A stretch of DNA of 64,000 nt from assembly GCA_035760645.1 (NCBI GenBank), contig DASTSO010000106.1, positions 10,501-74,500 on the forward strand. Reading direction: 5' to 3'. The position numbers and the translations under genes are program-made. Below are positions 26,578 to 34,222 of this stretch, piece by piece; the first letter of the stretch is position 1, and each line of letters starts with the position of its first letter. This stretch comes from DASSTY01 sp035760645 (GTDB lineage: Bacteria > Gemmatimonadota > Gemmatimonadetes > Gemmatimonadales > GWC2-71-9). The notes beneath the pieces were generated by a model. That model worked only from the letters and a program-made list of their open reading frames with translations. It had not been told where the DNA came from and did not search any database.

Positions 26578-27710
26578 TTCTCTCCTCGGGCGTAGGTGTC
26601 GCGGAGCCACTCGCGGCTCCACGCGTCGAACGTGCCGTCCAGGATGCGCGCGCGGCACTCCTCGCCGAGGCGCAGCAGGTAGCGCACGTTGTGGATCGAG
26701 ACCAGCCGCAGCCCCAGCATCTCCTCCGCCACGAAGAGGTGGCGCAGGTAGGCGCGCGAGAAGGTGCGGCACGTCTCGCAGTCGCACGCGGGGTCGAGCG
26801 GCAGGTCGCTCGTCTTGTGGCGCGCGGCGCGGATGTTCACGCGGCCCTCGCTGGTCCAGGCGCTCCCGTGCCGGCCGTTGCGCGTCGCGGCGACGCAGTC
26901 GAACAGGTCCACGCCGCGCCGGATCCCCTCGACGAGGTCGGTCGGGAAGCCCACACCCATAAGATAACGGGGGACGTGCCGCGGCAGGACCGGCTCGAGC
27001 TCCTCGAGCACGCGGTGCATCACCGGCTTCGGCTCGCCCACCGAGAGCCCGCCGATGGCGATGCCGGTCCACGGCCCGCGCGCGACGATGCCCTCGAGCG
27101 AGCGCCGCCGCAGCTCGGCGTGGGTGCCGCCCTGGATGATGGGCCAGAGGGTCTGGCGCCCGGCCGCCCCGTCCCCCAGCTCCTCGTGCCGCCGCCGGCA
27201 CCGCTCCAGCCACCGCAGCGAGCGCTCCATCCCCTCCTCGGCGAGCTCCCACGGCGCCTGGCCCGGCACCACGTGGTCGAACTGCATCGCGATGTCGGAG
27301 CCCAGCGCCCACTGGATCTCCATCGAGCTCTCGGGCGTCAGCGTGCGCAGCGTCCCGTCCACGTGGCTCGTGAAGGCGACGCCGTGCTCGGTGATCTTCC
27401 GGAGGCCCTCGAGCGAGAAGACCTGGAAGCCGCCCGAGTCGGTGAGCATCGGGCGGTCCCACGTGGTGAAGCGATGCAGCCCGCCCATCGCCCGCACGAC
27501 CTCCTCGCCGGGGCGCAGGTGCAGGTGGTAGGTGTTGCCGAGGATGATCTGCGCGCCGGCGCGCCGGACTTCCTCGGGGTGCAGCCCGCGCACCGCGCCG
27601 ATCGTGCCCACCGGCATGTAGGCCGGGGTGCGCACGGTGCCGTGCGGCAGCTCGAGCGTGCCCGCGCGCGCGGCGCCCTGGGTGGCGTCGAGGGTGTAGC
27701 GGAAGCTCAT
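26574..27710 (-). CDS. tgt: Queuine tRNA-ribosyltransferase
   Basis: Exchanges G34 for preQ1 in GUN-anticodon tRNAs. TIM-barrel with active-site motif MLTDSGGFQVFSL (Asp nucleophile region), RYLMGVGFPTDLVEGIRRGVDLFDCV (second catalytic Asp) and a zinc site at CDCETC...H. 378 aa, typical. ATGA overlap with queA upstream and GTGA overlap with yajC downstream. Confidence 0.97.
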   Translation of the reverse strand: MSFRYTLDATQGAARAGTLELPHGTVRTPAYMPVGTIGAVRGLHPEEVRRAGAQIILGNTYHLHLRPGEEVVRAMGGLHRFTTWDRPMLTDSGGFQVFSLEGLRKITEHGVAFTSHVDGTLRTLTPESSMEIQWALGSDIAMQFDHVVPGQAPWELAEEGMERSLRWLERCRRRHEELGDGAAGRQTLWPIIQGGTHAELRRRSLEGIVARGPWTGIAIGGLSVGEPKPVMHRVLEELEPVLPRHVPRYLMGVGFPTDLVEGIRRGVDLFDCVAATRNGRHGSAWTSEGRVNIRAARHKTSDLPLDPACDCETCRTFSRAYLRHLFVAEEMLGLRLVSIHNVRYLLRLGEECRARILDGTFDAWSREWLRDTYARGEK

Positions 27711-28783
27711 CGGATCACCATCGCGTCGCCGTACGAGTAGAAGCGGTAGCGCTGGGCCACGGCGTGGGCGTAGGCCGCGCGCATCGTGTCGAGGCCGGCG
27801 AAGGCGGCGACGAGCATGAGGAGGGTGGAGCGGGGGAGATGGAAGTTCGTCACGAGGCGCTCCACCACCTGGAAGCGGTAGCCGGGCGAGATCATGAGGC
27901 GGGTCTCGGCCGGCCCGGCGCGCAGCGCGCCGCGCGCGTCGGCCGCGCTCTCGAGGGCGCGCACCACGGTGGTGCCGACGGCCCAGACGTGCCCGCCGCG
28001 CGCGCGCGTCGCGGCGACCGCATCGACGAGCGCGGTGGGGATCTCGTAGCGCTCGGGGTGCATCGGGTGCTCGAGGATGTGCTCCACCTCGACCGGCTTG
28101 AACGTCCCCGGGCCCACCTCGAGCGTGAGCCGGGCGAGGCGGACGCCGCGCGCCTCGAGCGCCGCGAGGAGCGCGGGCGTGAAGTGGAGCCCCGCCGTGG
28201 GCGCCGCCACGCTTCCCTCGCGCTCGGCGAAGACGGTCTGGTAGCGCTCCTCGTCGAGCGCGGTGGGCGCGTGGGTGATGTAGGGTGGCAGCGGCAGCCG
28301 TCCGTAGCGCGCCATCGCCGCGTCGGCCGAGAGCCCGACGAAGCGCACGCGGCGATAGCCCTCGGCGAGGAGCTCCACGGTCTCGAGCTCGGCGCCCTCG
28401 CCGAGGCGGATCCGCTTGCCGGGCCTGAGCGCGCTGCCGGGCCGGCCCATCGCCACCCAGGTGTCGTCGGCCGCCGGGTGGAGGAGCAGCACCTCGGCCG
28501 GCGCGCCCGAGGGCCGGGTGCCGAGGAGGCGGGCGTGGCGGACCCGCGTGTCGTTGAGGACGAGCAGGTCGCCCGGGGGGATGAGATCCGCGAGGTCGGT
28601 GAAGACGCGGTCCTCCAGGGGCGGCACGGCGGGACGGCGGGACGGCGGCAGGACGTCCCGGTGCACCACCAGCAGCCGACTCGCCCCCCGCTCGGCCGCG
28701 GGCGTCTGCGCGATCAGCTCGGGGGGGAGGTGGTAGTCGTAGTCCGCGGTGCGGCGGCCCGGGGCCTCGGAGGGGTCCGTCAC
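27707..28783 (-). CDS. queA: S-adenosylmethionine:tRNA ribosyltransferase-isomerase
   Basis: Adds the epoxycyclopentanediol moiety to preQ1-modified tRNA, the step after Tgt. N-terminal YDYHLPPELIAQTPAAERGASRLLVV, then LLVLNDTRVRHARLLG, VAAPTAGLHFTPALL, and VWAVGTTVVRALESA, all QueA signatures. I use the GTG at 28783, just after the ruvB stop (358 aa); an ATG at 28816 would overlap ruvB and add 11 residues. An 8-base GGCGGGAC-type repeat (28627-28652) encodes an Arg/Pro insertion near residue 45 (LPPSRRPAVPP). Confidence 0.95.
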   Translation of the reverse strand: MTDPSEAPGRRTADYDYHLPPELIAQTPAAERGASRLLVVHRDVLPPSRRPAVPPLEDRVFTDLADLIPPGDLLVLNDTRVRHARLLGTRPSGAPAEVLLLHPAADDTWVAMGRPGSALRPGKRIRLGEGAELETVELLAEGYRRVRFVGLSADAAMARYGRLPLPPYITHAPTALDEERYQTVFAEREGSVAAPTAGLHFTPALLAALEARGVRLARLTLEVGPGTFKPVEVEHILEHPMHPERYEIPTALVDAVAATRARGGHVWAVGTTVVRALESAADARGALRAGPAETRLMISPGYRFQVVERLVTNFHLPRSTLLMLVAAFAGLDTMRAAYAHAVAQRYRFYSYGDAMVIR

Positions 28784-28799
28784 CGGCGGCCCGGCCGCC

Positions 28800-29849
28800 T
28801 CAGAGCTCGAGCGCACCCTGCTTCGGCGGCGCGGGCGTGGAGGACGGCTGCGGAGGGGTGAGGCCGAAGCGCTGGTAGGCGAGCGCGGTGGCGACCCGGC
28901 CCCGCTGGGTGCGCTCGAGGAAGCCCTGCTGGATGAGGTACGGCTCGTAGACGTCCTGCAGCGTCCCCTGGTCCTCGCCGACGGCGATCGCCACGGTGCC
29001 GAGGCCGACGGGGCCGCCGCCGAACTTCTCGATGATCGTCGAGAGGATGCGCGCGTCCATGTCGTCGAGGCCGAACTCGTCGACGTTGAGCCGGCTGAGC
29101 GCGGCCGCCGCGACGGGCGCGGTGATGACGCCCTCGGCCTTCACCTGCGCGTAGTCGCGCACGCGGCGCAGGAGGCGGTTCGCCACGCGCGGCGTGCCGC
29201 GGCTGCGGCGCGCGATCTCGTCGGCGCCGGCGGGCTCGATCGGGACGCGGAGGATCTGCGCCGAGCGGGTGACGATCGTCGTGAGGTCCTCGGGCGGGTA
29301 GTAGCTGAGGCGCTCGACGATGCCGAAGCGCGCGCGCATCGGCGGGGTGAGCATGCCGAAGCGCGTGGTGGCGCCGATGAGCGTGAACTTCTCCAGCGGC
29401 ATCTGGATCGTCTGCGCGTGCGGCCCCTCCGCGATGCGCACGTCGATCCGGAAGTCCTCCATCGCCGGATAGAGGAACTCCTCGAGCGCCGGCTTCATGC
29501 GGTGGATCTCGTCGATGAACAGCATGTCGCCGGGGCCCAGGCTCGTGAGGATGCCGACGAGGTCGCCGGGCTTCTCGAGCACGGGCCCGCTGGTGGAGCG
29601 GAACTGCACCCCCATCTCGCGCGCCATCAGCATGGCGAGCGTCGTCTTTCCCAGGCCCGGGGGGCCGAAGAAGAGCGTGTGGTCGAGCGTCTCGCCGCGC
29701 TGCTTCGCCGCGTCGATGGCGATCTGCAGCGACTGCTTGACCTGGGGCTGCCCGGTGAACTCGTCGAGCCGCGACGGCCGCAGCGCCGCGTCGGCGCCGG
29801 TCTCGTCGGGGAGCTCCTCGGGGGTGGTGACCTGCAAGCGTTCCGCCAT
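28800..29849 (-). CDS. ruvB: Holliday junction branch-migration helicase RuvB
   Basis: AAA+ motor of RuvABC. Walker A FFGPPGLGKTTLA, Walker B MLFIDEIHRM, sensor 1 LIGATTRFGMLTPPMRARFG, arginine-finger region and a C-terminal winged helix (QGFLERTQRGRVATALAYQRFG). 349 aa from the ATG at 29849, which has GGAA upstream. A TTG nine codons earlier is possible. It is separated from ruvA by a small zinc-ribbon gene, an unusual insertion. Confidence 0.97.
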   Translation of the reverse strand: MAERLQVTTPEELPDETGADAALRPSRLDEFTGQPQVKQSLQIAIDAAKQRGETLDHTLFFGPPGLGKTTLAMLMAREMGVQFRSTSGPVLEKPGDLVGILTSLGPGDMLFIDEIHRMKPALEEFLYPAMEDFRIDVRIAEGPHAQTIQMPLEKFTLIGATTRFGMLTPPMRARFGIVERLSYYPPEDLTTIVTRSAQILRVPIEPAGADEIARRSRGTPRVANRLLRRVRDYAQVKAEGVITAPVAAAALSRLNVDEFGLDDMDARILSTIIEKFGGGPVGLGTVAIAVGEDQGTLQDVYEPYLIQQGFLERTQRGRVATALAYQRFGLTPPQPSSTPAPPKQGALEL

Positions 29850-29909
29850 GGGGACTTCCGTTTCCTTTGCGAGCAATCCGATTCGTAACAGGGGCTACGT
29901 CGCCACGCC

Positions 29910-30083
29910 CTACTTCAGCTCCGCGTCCCACCGCACCGGGCGCGGGCCGGGGCGCACCACGTGCGCCGCCTTGCAGTGGTTGCAGCGGTCCACCGTCTCG
30001 GTGGTTTCGGCGGGCACGAGCTTGCGGTTCGACGAGCCACAGCGCATGCAGATCCACTCGGCCGTGATGGCGGGAACGGTCAT
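29910..30083 (-). CDS. Small zinc-ribbon protein between ruvA and ruvB
   Basis: 57 aa, unrecognised. Cysteine pairs CMRC (about residue 12) and CNHC (about 34) make a single four-cysteine zinc site. The rest is polar, with a basic end (RPGPRPVRWDAELK). It begins 4 bases after the ruvA stop, on the same strand, and is 60 bases upstream of ruvB, so it is co-transcribed. The pattern resembles rubredoxin-like/FmdB-type ribbons. A role in nucleic-acid binding is only a guess from context. Confidence 0.65.
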   Translation of the reverse strand: MTVPAITAEWICMRCGSSNRKLVPAETTETVDRCNHCKAAHVVRPGPRPVRWDAELK

Positions 30084-30087
30084 GGTC

Positions 30088-30699
30088 TCAGCGTCCTCCA
30101 CGCGAGGCGGCGAGCTGCTGGAGCGCGCGCCGGATGAGTTGCGGGGTGTCGGCGGCGCCGTCGCCGCCGGTGAACGAGGCCAGCGCGGCGCGGACGGCAT
30201 CGTCGGCCGCCGCCGGCGGGTAGCCGAGGCCGACGAGGGCGCGCACCGCCTCGTCGCCGCCGGGCGTGCGCGGGCCGCCGGTCTCGACCACCACGTCCTT
30301 GAACTTGTCCTGCAGCTCGAGCACGAGGCGCTCGGCCTTCTTCTTGCCGACGCCGCTCACGCTCGAGAGCGTGAGCAGGTCCTTCTGCTGGATGCTGCGC
30401 ACCGTGCGCTCGGGCCCCAGCATCGACAGCATCGCGAGCGCGAGCTTGGGGCCGAAGCCGCTCGCGGTGAGCAGGCGCTGGAACACGAGCCGCTCGCCCG
30501 TGCGGTCGAAGCCGTAGAGCGACCAGCCGTCCTCCTTCACCACCAGCTCGGTGTAGAGCGTCACCCGGCCGCCCGCGGCCGGCAGCCGGTCGGCGGTGCC
30601 GAGCGAGACGGCGACGGCGTACCCCACGCCGCCGTCGGTCTGCACCACGATCGTCTCCCCCTCGCGCTCGGCGAGCACCCCCGTCAGCATCGCAATCAT
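30088..30699 (-). CDS. ruvA: Holliday junction DNA-binding protein RuvA
   Basis: Tetrameric junction-binding subunit. N-terminal OB domain MIAMLTGVLAEREGETIVVQ, then VTLYTELVVKEDGWSLYGF. Two helix-hairpin-helix motifs: LLTASGFGPKLALAML and LLTLSSVSGVGKKKAERLV. C-terminal RuvB-binding domain (EAVRALVGLGYPPAAADDAVRAAL). 203 aa, standard. Confidence 0.97.
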   Translation of the reverse strand: MIAMLTGVLAEREGETIVVQTDGGVGYAVAVSLGTADRLPAAGGRVTLYTELVVKEDGWSLYGFDRTGERLVFQRLLTASGFGPKLALAMLSMLGPERTVRSIQQKDLLTLSSVSGVGKKKAERLVLELQDKFKDVVVETGGPRTPGGDEAVRALVGLGYPPAAADDAVRAALASFTGGDGAADTPQLIRRALQQLAASRGGR

Positions 30700-30736
30700 T
30701 CCGTGTCCTTCACTCTCGGATCCGATTCCTCACTCG

Positions 30737-30771
30737 CCGACCGCCCTCGACCGCCTGCCCGCCTTCGACCG
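30737..30771. repeat. Decamer repeat between ruvA and ruvC
   Basis: Reverse-complement copies of the GGGCGGTC-type unit in the 77-base gap. The 19 bases at 30737-30755 match 2361-2379 exactly in inverse orientation. Degenerate copies continue to 30771. Confidence 0.65.
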
Positions 30772-30776
30772 TCCGG

Positions 30777-31319
30777 CTACGCCCCCGTCACCTGCCGGAA
30801 GAACGCCGCGCGGCGGCTCGCGATGAGGAGGTGCGTGAGCGCCAGCGCCACGCCGTCGGAGGCGTCCTCGGGCGTCGGCGGCGCCTTGAGGCGGAGCATC
30901 TGCGCCACCATGTAGCCGACCTGCGACTTGAGCGCGGCGCCGCGGCCCACGATCGTCTTCTTCACCAGCGCCGGCGGATACTCGGCGATCGCCGTCCCCG
31001 CCTCCTCCGCCGCGAGCAGGATGACGCCGCGCGCGTGGCTCAGCACCATCGTCGTGCGGACGTTCTTCCCGTAGAACGCGCTCTCCACCGCCACCGCATC
31101 GGGCCGGTGGCGGGCGATGAGCGCGCTGATGCCGTCGTGGATGATGCGGAGACGAGCGGGGAGCGGGTCGCGGGCCTTCGTCTGCAGGATGCCGCACTCG
31201 ACGAGCTTGAGCCCGGTGGGCCGCAGCACCGCGGCGGCCGCCGCCGCGGGTGTCTCGGGGGCGTCCACCACGCCGTAGCCCACCACGGCCGTGCCGGGAT
31301 CGACGCCCAGGACCCGCAT
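30777..31319 (-). CDS. ruvC: Holliday junction resolvase RuvC
   Basis: Dimeric RNase H-fold endonuclease. Catalytic acidic residues: D7 in VLGVDPGTAVVGYGVV, E in AVAVESAFYGKNVRTTM, and the paired aspartates of TPEDASDGVALAL. 180 aa. A 15-residue Ala/Pro-rich insertion (ETPAAAAAAVLRPTG) after the first strand is longer than in most homologues. It follows yebC by 29 bases, the usual yebC-ruvCAB order. Confidence 0.96.
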   Translation of the reverse strand: MRVLGVDPGTAVVGYGVVDAPETPAAAAAAVLRPTGLKLVECGILQTKARDPLPARLRIIHDGISALIARHRPDAVAVESAFYGKNVRTTMVLSHARGVILLAAEEAGTAIAEYPPALVKKTIVGRGAALKSQVGYMVAQMLRLKAPPTPEDASDGVALALTHLLIASRRAAFFRQVTGA

Positions 31320-31348
31320 CGCCGCGCGCGTCGCCGGGCCGGCCGGGC

Positions 31349-32092
31349 TCAGGCCTCGGCCAGCTGGGCGGCGTCGATGTCGAAGTTCGAGAAGACCTTC
31401 GAGACGTCGTCGAGGTCCTCGAGCACCTCCATCAGCTTGATCAGGCGCTCGGCCTCCGCGCCCTCCACCTTCACGGTGTTCTTCGGCACCATCGCCAGCT
31501 CGGCCGAGTCGATGGCGTAGCCCTTGGCCTTGAGCGCATCCTGCACCGCGTGGAAATCGGCGGGCGCGGTGGAGACGACGTACTGGTCGCCCTCGCGCGC
31601 GAAGTCCTCGGCGCCGGCCTCGAGCGCGTCCTCGAGCGCCTTGTCCTCGGGCCAACGCGCCGCGTCGAGGTAGACCTGGCCCTTGCGGTCGAACATCCAG
31701 CCCACCGAGCCGGTGGCGCCGAGGTTGCCACCGTTGCGGCTGAAGGCGTGCCGGATCTCGGCCACCGTGCGGTTCGGGTTGTCGGTCGTGGCCTCGATGA
31801 AGATCGCCGCGCCACCCGGGCCGTAGCCCTCGTAGCTCAGCTCCTCGTAGTTCTGCCCCTCGAGCTCGCCGGTGCCCTTCTTGATCGCGCGCTCGATGTT
31901 CTCCTTCGGCATGTTCTCGGCGCGCGCCTGGTCAATCGCCAGGCGCAGGCGCGGGTTGCCGTCGGGGTCACCGCCACCGGCCTTGGCCGCCACCGTGATC
32001 TCGCGGATCACCTTCGTCCACGAGGAGGCCCGCTTCGAGTCGTTGATCGCCTTCTGGCGCTTGATCTGCTTCCACTTGCTATGGCCGGCCAT
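31349..32092 (-). CDS. yebC: YebC/PmpR-family protein (TACO1-like)
   Basis: Conserved cytoplasmic protein, described as a DNA-binding regulator and more recently as a translation factor for polyproline stretches. The start MAGHSKWKQIKRQKAINDSKR is diagnostic. Further motifs are YEGYGPGGAAIFIEATTDN and NRTVAEIRHAFSRNGGNLG. 247 aa, normal. First gene of the long minus-strand operon, behind a sigma70-type promoter. Confidence 0.96.
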   Translation of the reverse strand: MAGHSKWKQIKRQKAINDSKRASSWTKVIREITVAAKAGGGDPDGNPRLRLAIDQARAENMPKENIERAIKKGTGELEGQNYEELSYEGYGPGGAAIFIEATTDNPNRTVAEIRHAFSRNGGNLGATGSVGWMFDRKGQVYLDAARWPEDKALEDALEAGAEDFAREGDQYVVSTAPADFHAVQDALKAKGYAIDSAELAMVPKNTVKVEGAEAERLIKLMEVLEDLDDVSKVFSNFDIDAAQLAEA

Positions 32093-32176
32093 GGCCGAAC
32101 TCCTTGCTGCCGATGCGGTTGGGGCGGGTCGCGGCGGGGTGCTCGACCTGCGGATTGCCTCGGTGCTGCGTGGCTG

Positions 32177-32205
32177 AAAATAATCCGGAAAGCGGCCTCT
32201 CACAA
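32177..32205 (-). promoter_or_regulatory. Sigma70-type promoter of the yebC-lgt operon
   Basis: On the minus strand TTGTGA (32205-32200) and TATTTT (32182-32177) are exactly 17 bases apart, each matching four of six consensus bases. They sit in the AT-richest patch of the 206-base divergent gap. Predicted start near 32170 leaves a leader of about 78 bases before yebC. Confidence 0.5.
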
Positions 32206-32298
32206 CGGCTTAAAGGGCATCATCCGGGCCCGCGGGGGCAGCCGGCCCGGCTGGCCGCCGTTGACCCGGCCGGGCCGCCGCGCTACTCTCCACGGCCT

Positions 32299-32793
32299 AT
32301 GCGCTACATCGCCGCCGCGCTCGCCGCGGCCCTCGCCGGCACCGCCCTCGTGGGCGGGTGCAAGCCGCGGCCCGTGCAGGAGCAGCAGCTCCCGAAGGTC
32401 TCGGACGTCTTCAGCACGCTCGTGCTCCCGCCCAACGGCGTGTTCGTCTCGCGCCAGGGGAGCAGCGACGCGCTGCAGCTCACCTTCCGCAGCCCGCTCC
32501 CGGCGGAGCAGGTGGTGAGCTACTACCGCTCGGTGCTCGGCAAGGACCCGTACGTCCTCGTGAGCGACACCAAGGGCTCCGACGGCGCGGTCAGCTTTTA
32601 CGCCGAGGACAAGGGACGGCCGCTCTGGATCCAGGTCGTGCCCGGCGCCCTGGGCGACAGCTCGACGGTGCAGATGGCCGGCGTCGTCGCCAAGGCCTCG
32701 AGCGCCACGGCCGACTCGCTCCGGGCCGCCTCGACCGCGGACAAGATCCGGCTCGACAGCCGCCGGCCGGCCGACAGCGCCGCGCAGCACTGA
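32299..32793 (+). CDS. Small lipoprotein of unknown function
   Basis: 164 aa. N-terminal signal with the lipobox LVGGC (C21). The mature part contains LPKVSDVFSTLVLPPNGVFVSRQ and LQLTFRSPLPAEQVVSYYRSVLGK. The latter resembles periplasmic domains in which a short helix follows 'ADEVVAFYR', a pattern common in uncharacterised lipoproteins. The C-terminus is rich in Ala/Ser/Asp. Divergent from yebC. Not recognised beyond that. Confidence 0.75.
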   Translation: MRYIAAALAAALAGTALVGGCKPRPVQEQQLPKVSDVFSTLVLPPNGVFVSRQGSSDALQLTFRSPLPAEQVVSYYRSVLGKDPYVLVSDTKGSDGAVSFYAEDKGRPLWIQVVPGALGDSSTVQMAGVVAKASSATADSLRAASTADKIRLDSRRPADSAAQH

Positions 32794-32805
32794 GCGCCCG
32801 CGGGC

Positions 32806-33711
32806 TCAGCTCTCGGGGTCGAGCATGTCCTCGAAGCGGAGCCAGCGCGCGTAGAAGTAGAGATCGACGAAACCGGTCGGGCCGTTGCGGTTCTTGAGGA
32901 CGAGCAGCTCCGTGGCTCCCTCGACGCCCTGGCCCGGCCGGTACATCTCCTCCCGGTAGATCCCCAGCACCACATCCGCCTGCTGCTTCACCGCGCCGAG
33001 GCCGCCGAGGTCGTCGAGCGCGGGGCGCGGATCCGCGCGCCCGGCGGCGAGCGCCGGCGTGTGCGCGGTGACGAGGAGCGCCGCGTCGTGGGCCAGCGCG
33101 AGCGCCTTGAGCGCCTGCGTCGCCGCGGCCACGCGCTCCTCGAGTGCGGCCACCGCGCGAGGCGGCTCGACGAGCTGCAGCGAGTCGACGACGACCAGCG
33201 CCGGCGGGGGCGCCGCCGCGAGGGCCTCCCCGACCTCGTCGAAGCGGTCGCCGGCGAGCGGCCGCACGGTGAGCGGGAGGTCGCGCAGGCGGACCGCCGC
33301 GGCACCGACCGCGGCACGCGCCGTGTCGGCGAGCGCGCCCTGCCGCAGATCGTCCACCGCCGCCCGGCCCTCGAGGGCGAGGGCGCGCTCGAGGACGCGG
33401 TCCTCGCGCATCTCGCCCGAGAGCAGGACGGCCGGCCGCCCGGCCGCGGCGCTGCGGAGCGCCATGCCGAGGGCGAGCGCCGACTTCCCGCTGCCGACGT
33501 CGCCGGCGAGCACGACGAGGTCGCGCCGGCGGAAGCCCCCGCCCAGGACGCGATCGAGCGAGGGAAAGCCGCTCGGCACCGTGTCGGTGGCGAGCGTCGT
33601 GGCGCGGCGGTCCTGCGTCGCGGCGTCGATCCGGTCCACCAGCCGCTCGAGCGGCGAGCGCGCGGGGGCGTTGGCCTCGGGGACGGTGGGCGGATGGGGA
33701 CGGGAAGCCAT
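32806..33711 (-). CDS. DnaB C-terminal-domain-like (RecA-fold) ATPase, stand-alone
   Basis: 301 aa. It matches only the ATPase half of a replicative helicase; the N-terminal primase-binding domain is missing. VPSGFPSLDRVLGGGFRRRDLVVLAG leads into Walker A GDVGSGKSA (70-78). VLLSGEMREDRVLERAL is the DnaB-like H1a region, LVVVDSLQL (172-180) Walker B, and DDLGGLGAVKQQADVVLGIYREEMY with KNRNGPTGFVDLYF are typical DnaB C-terminal motifs. It could be a partial DnaB paralogue or a KaiC/DnaB-like accessory ATPase. The following gene and this one may form a pair. Confidence 0.8.
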   Translation of the reverse strand: MASRPHPPTVPEANAPARSPLERLVDRIDAATQDRRATTLATDTVPSGFPSLDRVLGGGFRRRDLVVLAGDVGSGKSALALGMALRSAAAGRPAVLLSGEMREDRVLERALALEGRAAVDDLRQGALADTARAAVGAAAVRLRDLPLTVRPLAGDRFDEVGEALAAAPPPALVVVDSLQLVEPPRAVAALEERVAAATQALKALALAHDAALLVTAHTPALAAGRADPRPALDDLGGLGAVKQQADVVLGIYREEMYRPGQGVEGATELLVLKNRNGPTGFVDLYFYARWLRFEDMLDPES

Positions 33712-33741
33712 GCGGGGAATGTAACGGCGCGCGGCGCGTCC

Positions 33742-34164
33742 TCAGGCGCCGGCGGCCGCCTCCTGGAGCCGCGCGCGCACGCCGCGCGCGGCGAGGGCGA
33801 GGGCCTCGCCCGCCTCGGCGCCGACGGTATCGCGCGCGGGGGCCACGAGCTGGCCCAGCACGAGGGCCACCGTGTCGGGCCGCGGGTCGCGCAGCTGGGC
33901 GATGGCGGCGGTGAGGGCGCGCCGGAGCGGTGGCGGGAGGGTGAGGCTCGAGAGCCGCTGCTCGAGCGCGAGCAGGCGGCGCCGCGGCGCGCCGCGGCGG
34001 CGCTCCTCGCCCGGCGCGGGCGGCGCACCCTCGAGCAGGTCGGTGGCCACGCGCACCGTGAGCCAGAGCGCGAAGACGCCCTCCCGGCGCGGGCCGCGGG
34101 CGGCCCGAGGCAGCAGGTGCAACAGGGCGAGCGCGGCCGCATCGGGCCGGGGCGGGGTCGGCAC
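33742..34164 (-). CDS. Hypothetical helical protein upstream of the DnaB-like ATPase
   Basis: 140 aa from a GTG at 34164. All-helical, Ala/Arg/Leu-rich, with LTVRVATDLLEGAPPAPGEERRR and RRALTAAIAQLRDPRPDTVALVLGQLV. No recognised motif, signal or membrane helix. Gap of 30 bases to the ATPase gene on the same strand. It is divergent from the PorX-like gene (58 bases). The start is uncertain and an extended frame exists upstream, but that would run through the promoter region of the divergent gene. Confidence 0.5.
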   Translation of the reverse strand: MPTPPRPDAAALALLHLLPRAARGPRREGVFALWLTVRVATDLLEGAPPAPGEERRRGAPRRRLLALEQRLSSLTLPPPLRRALTAAIAQLRDPRPDTVALVLGQLVAPARDTVGAEAGEALALAARGVRARLQEAAAGA

Positions 34165-34222
34165 GGCGGGAATGTACGGGCCGCCCTCCCGCCCCGCCAG
34201 CACGGGCCCTAGCTTACCACCC

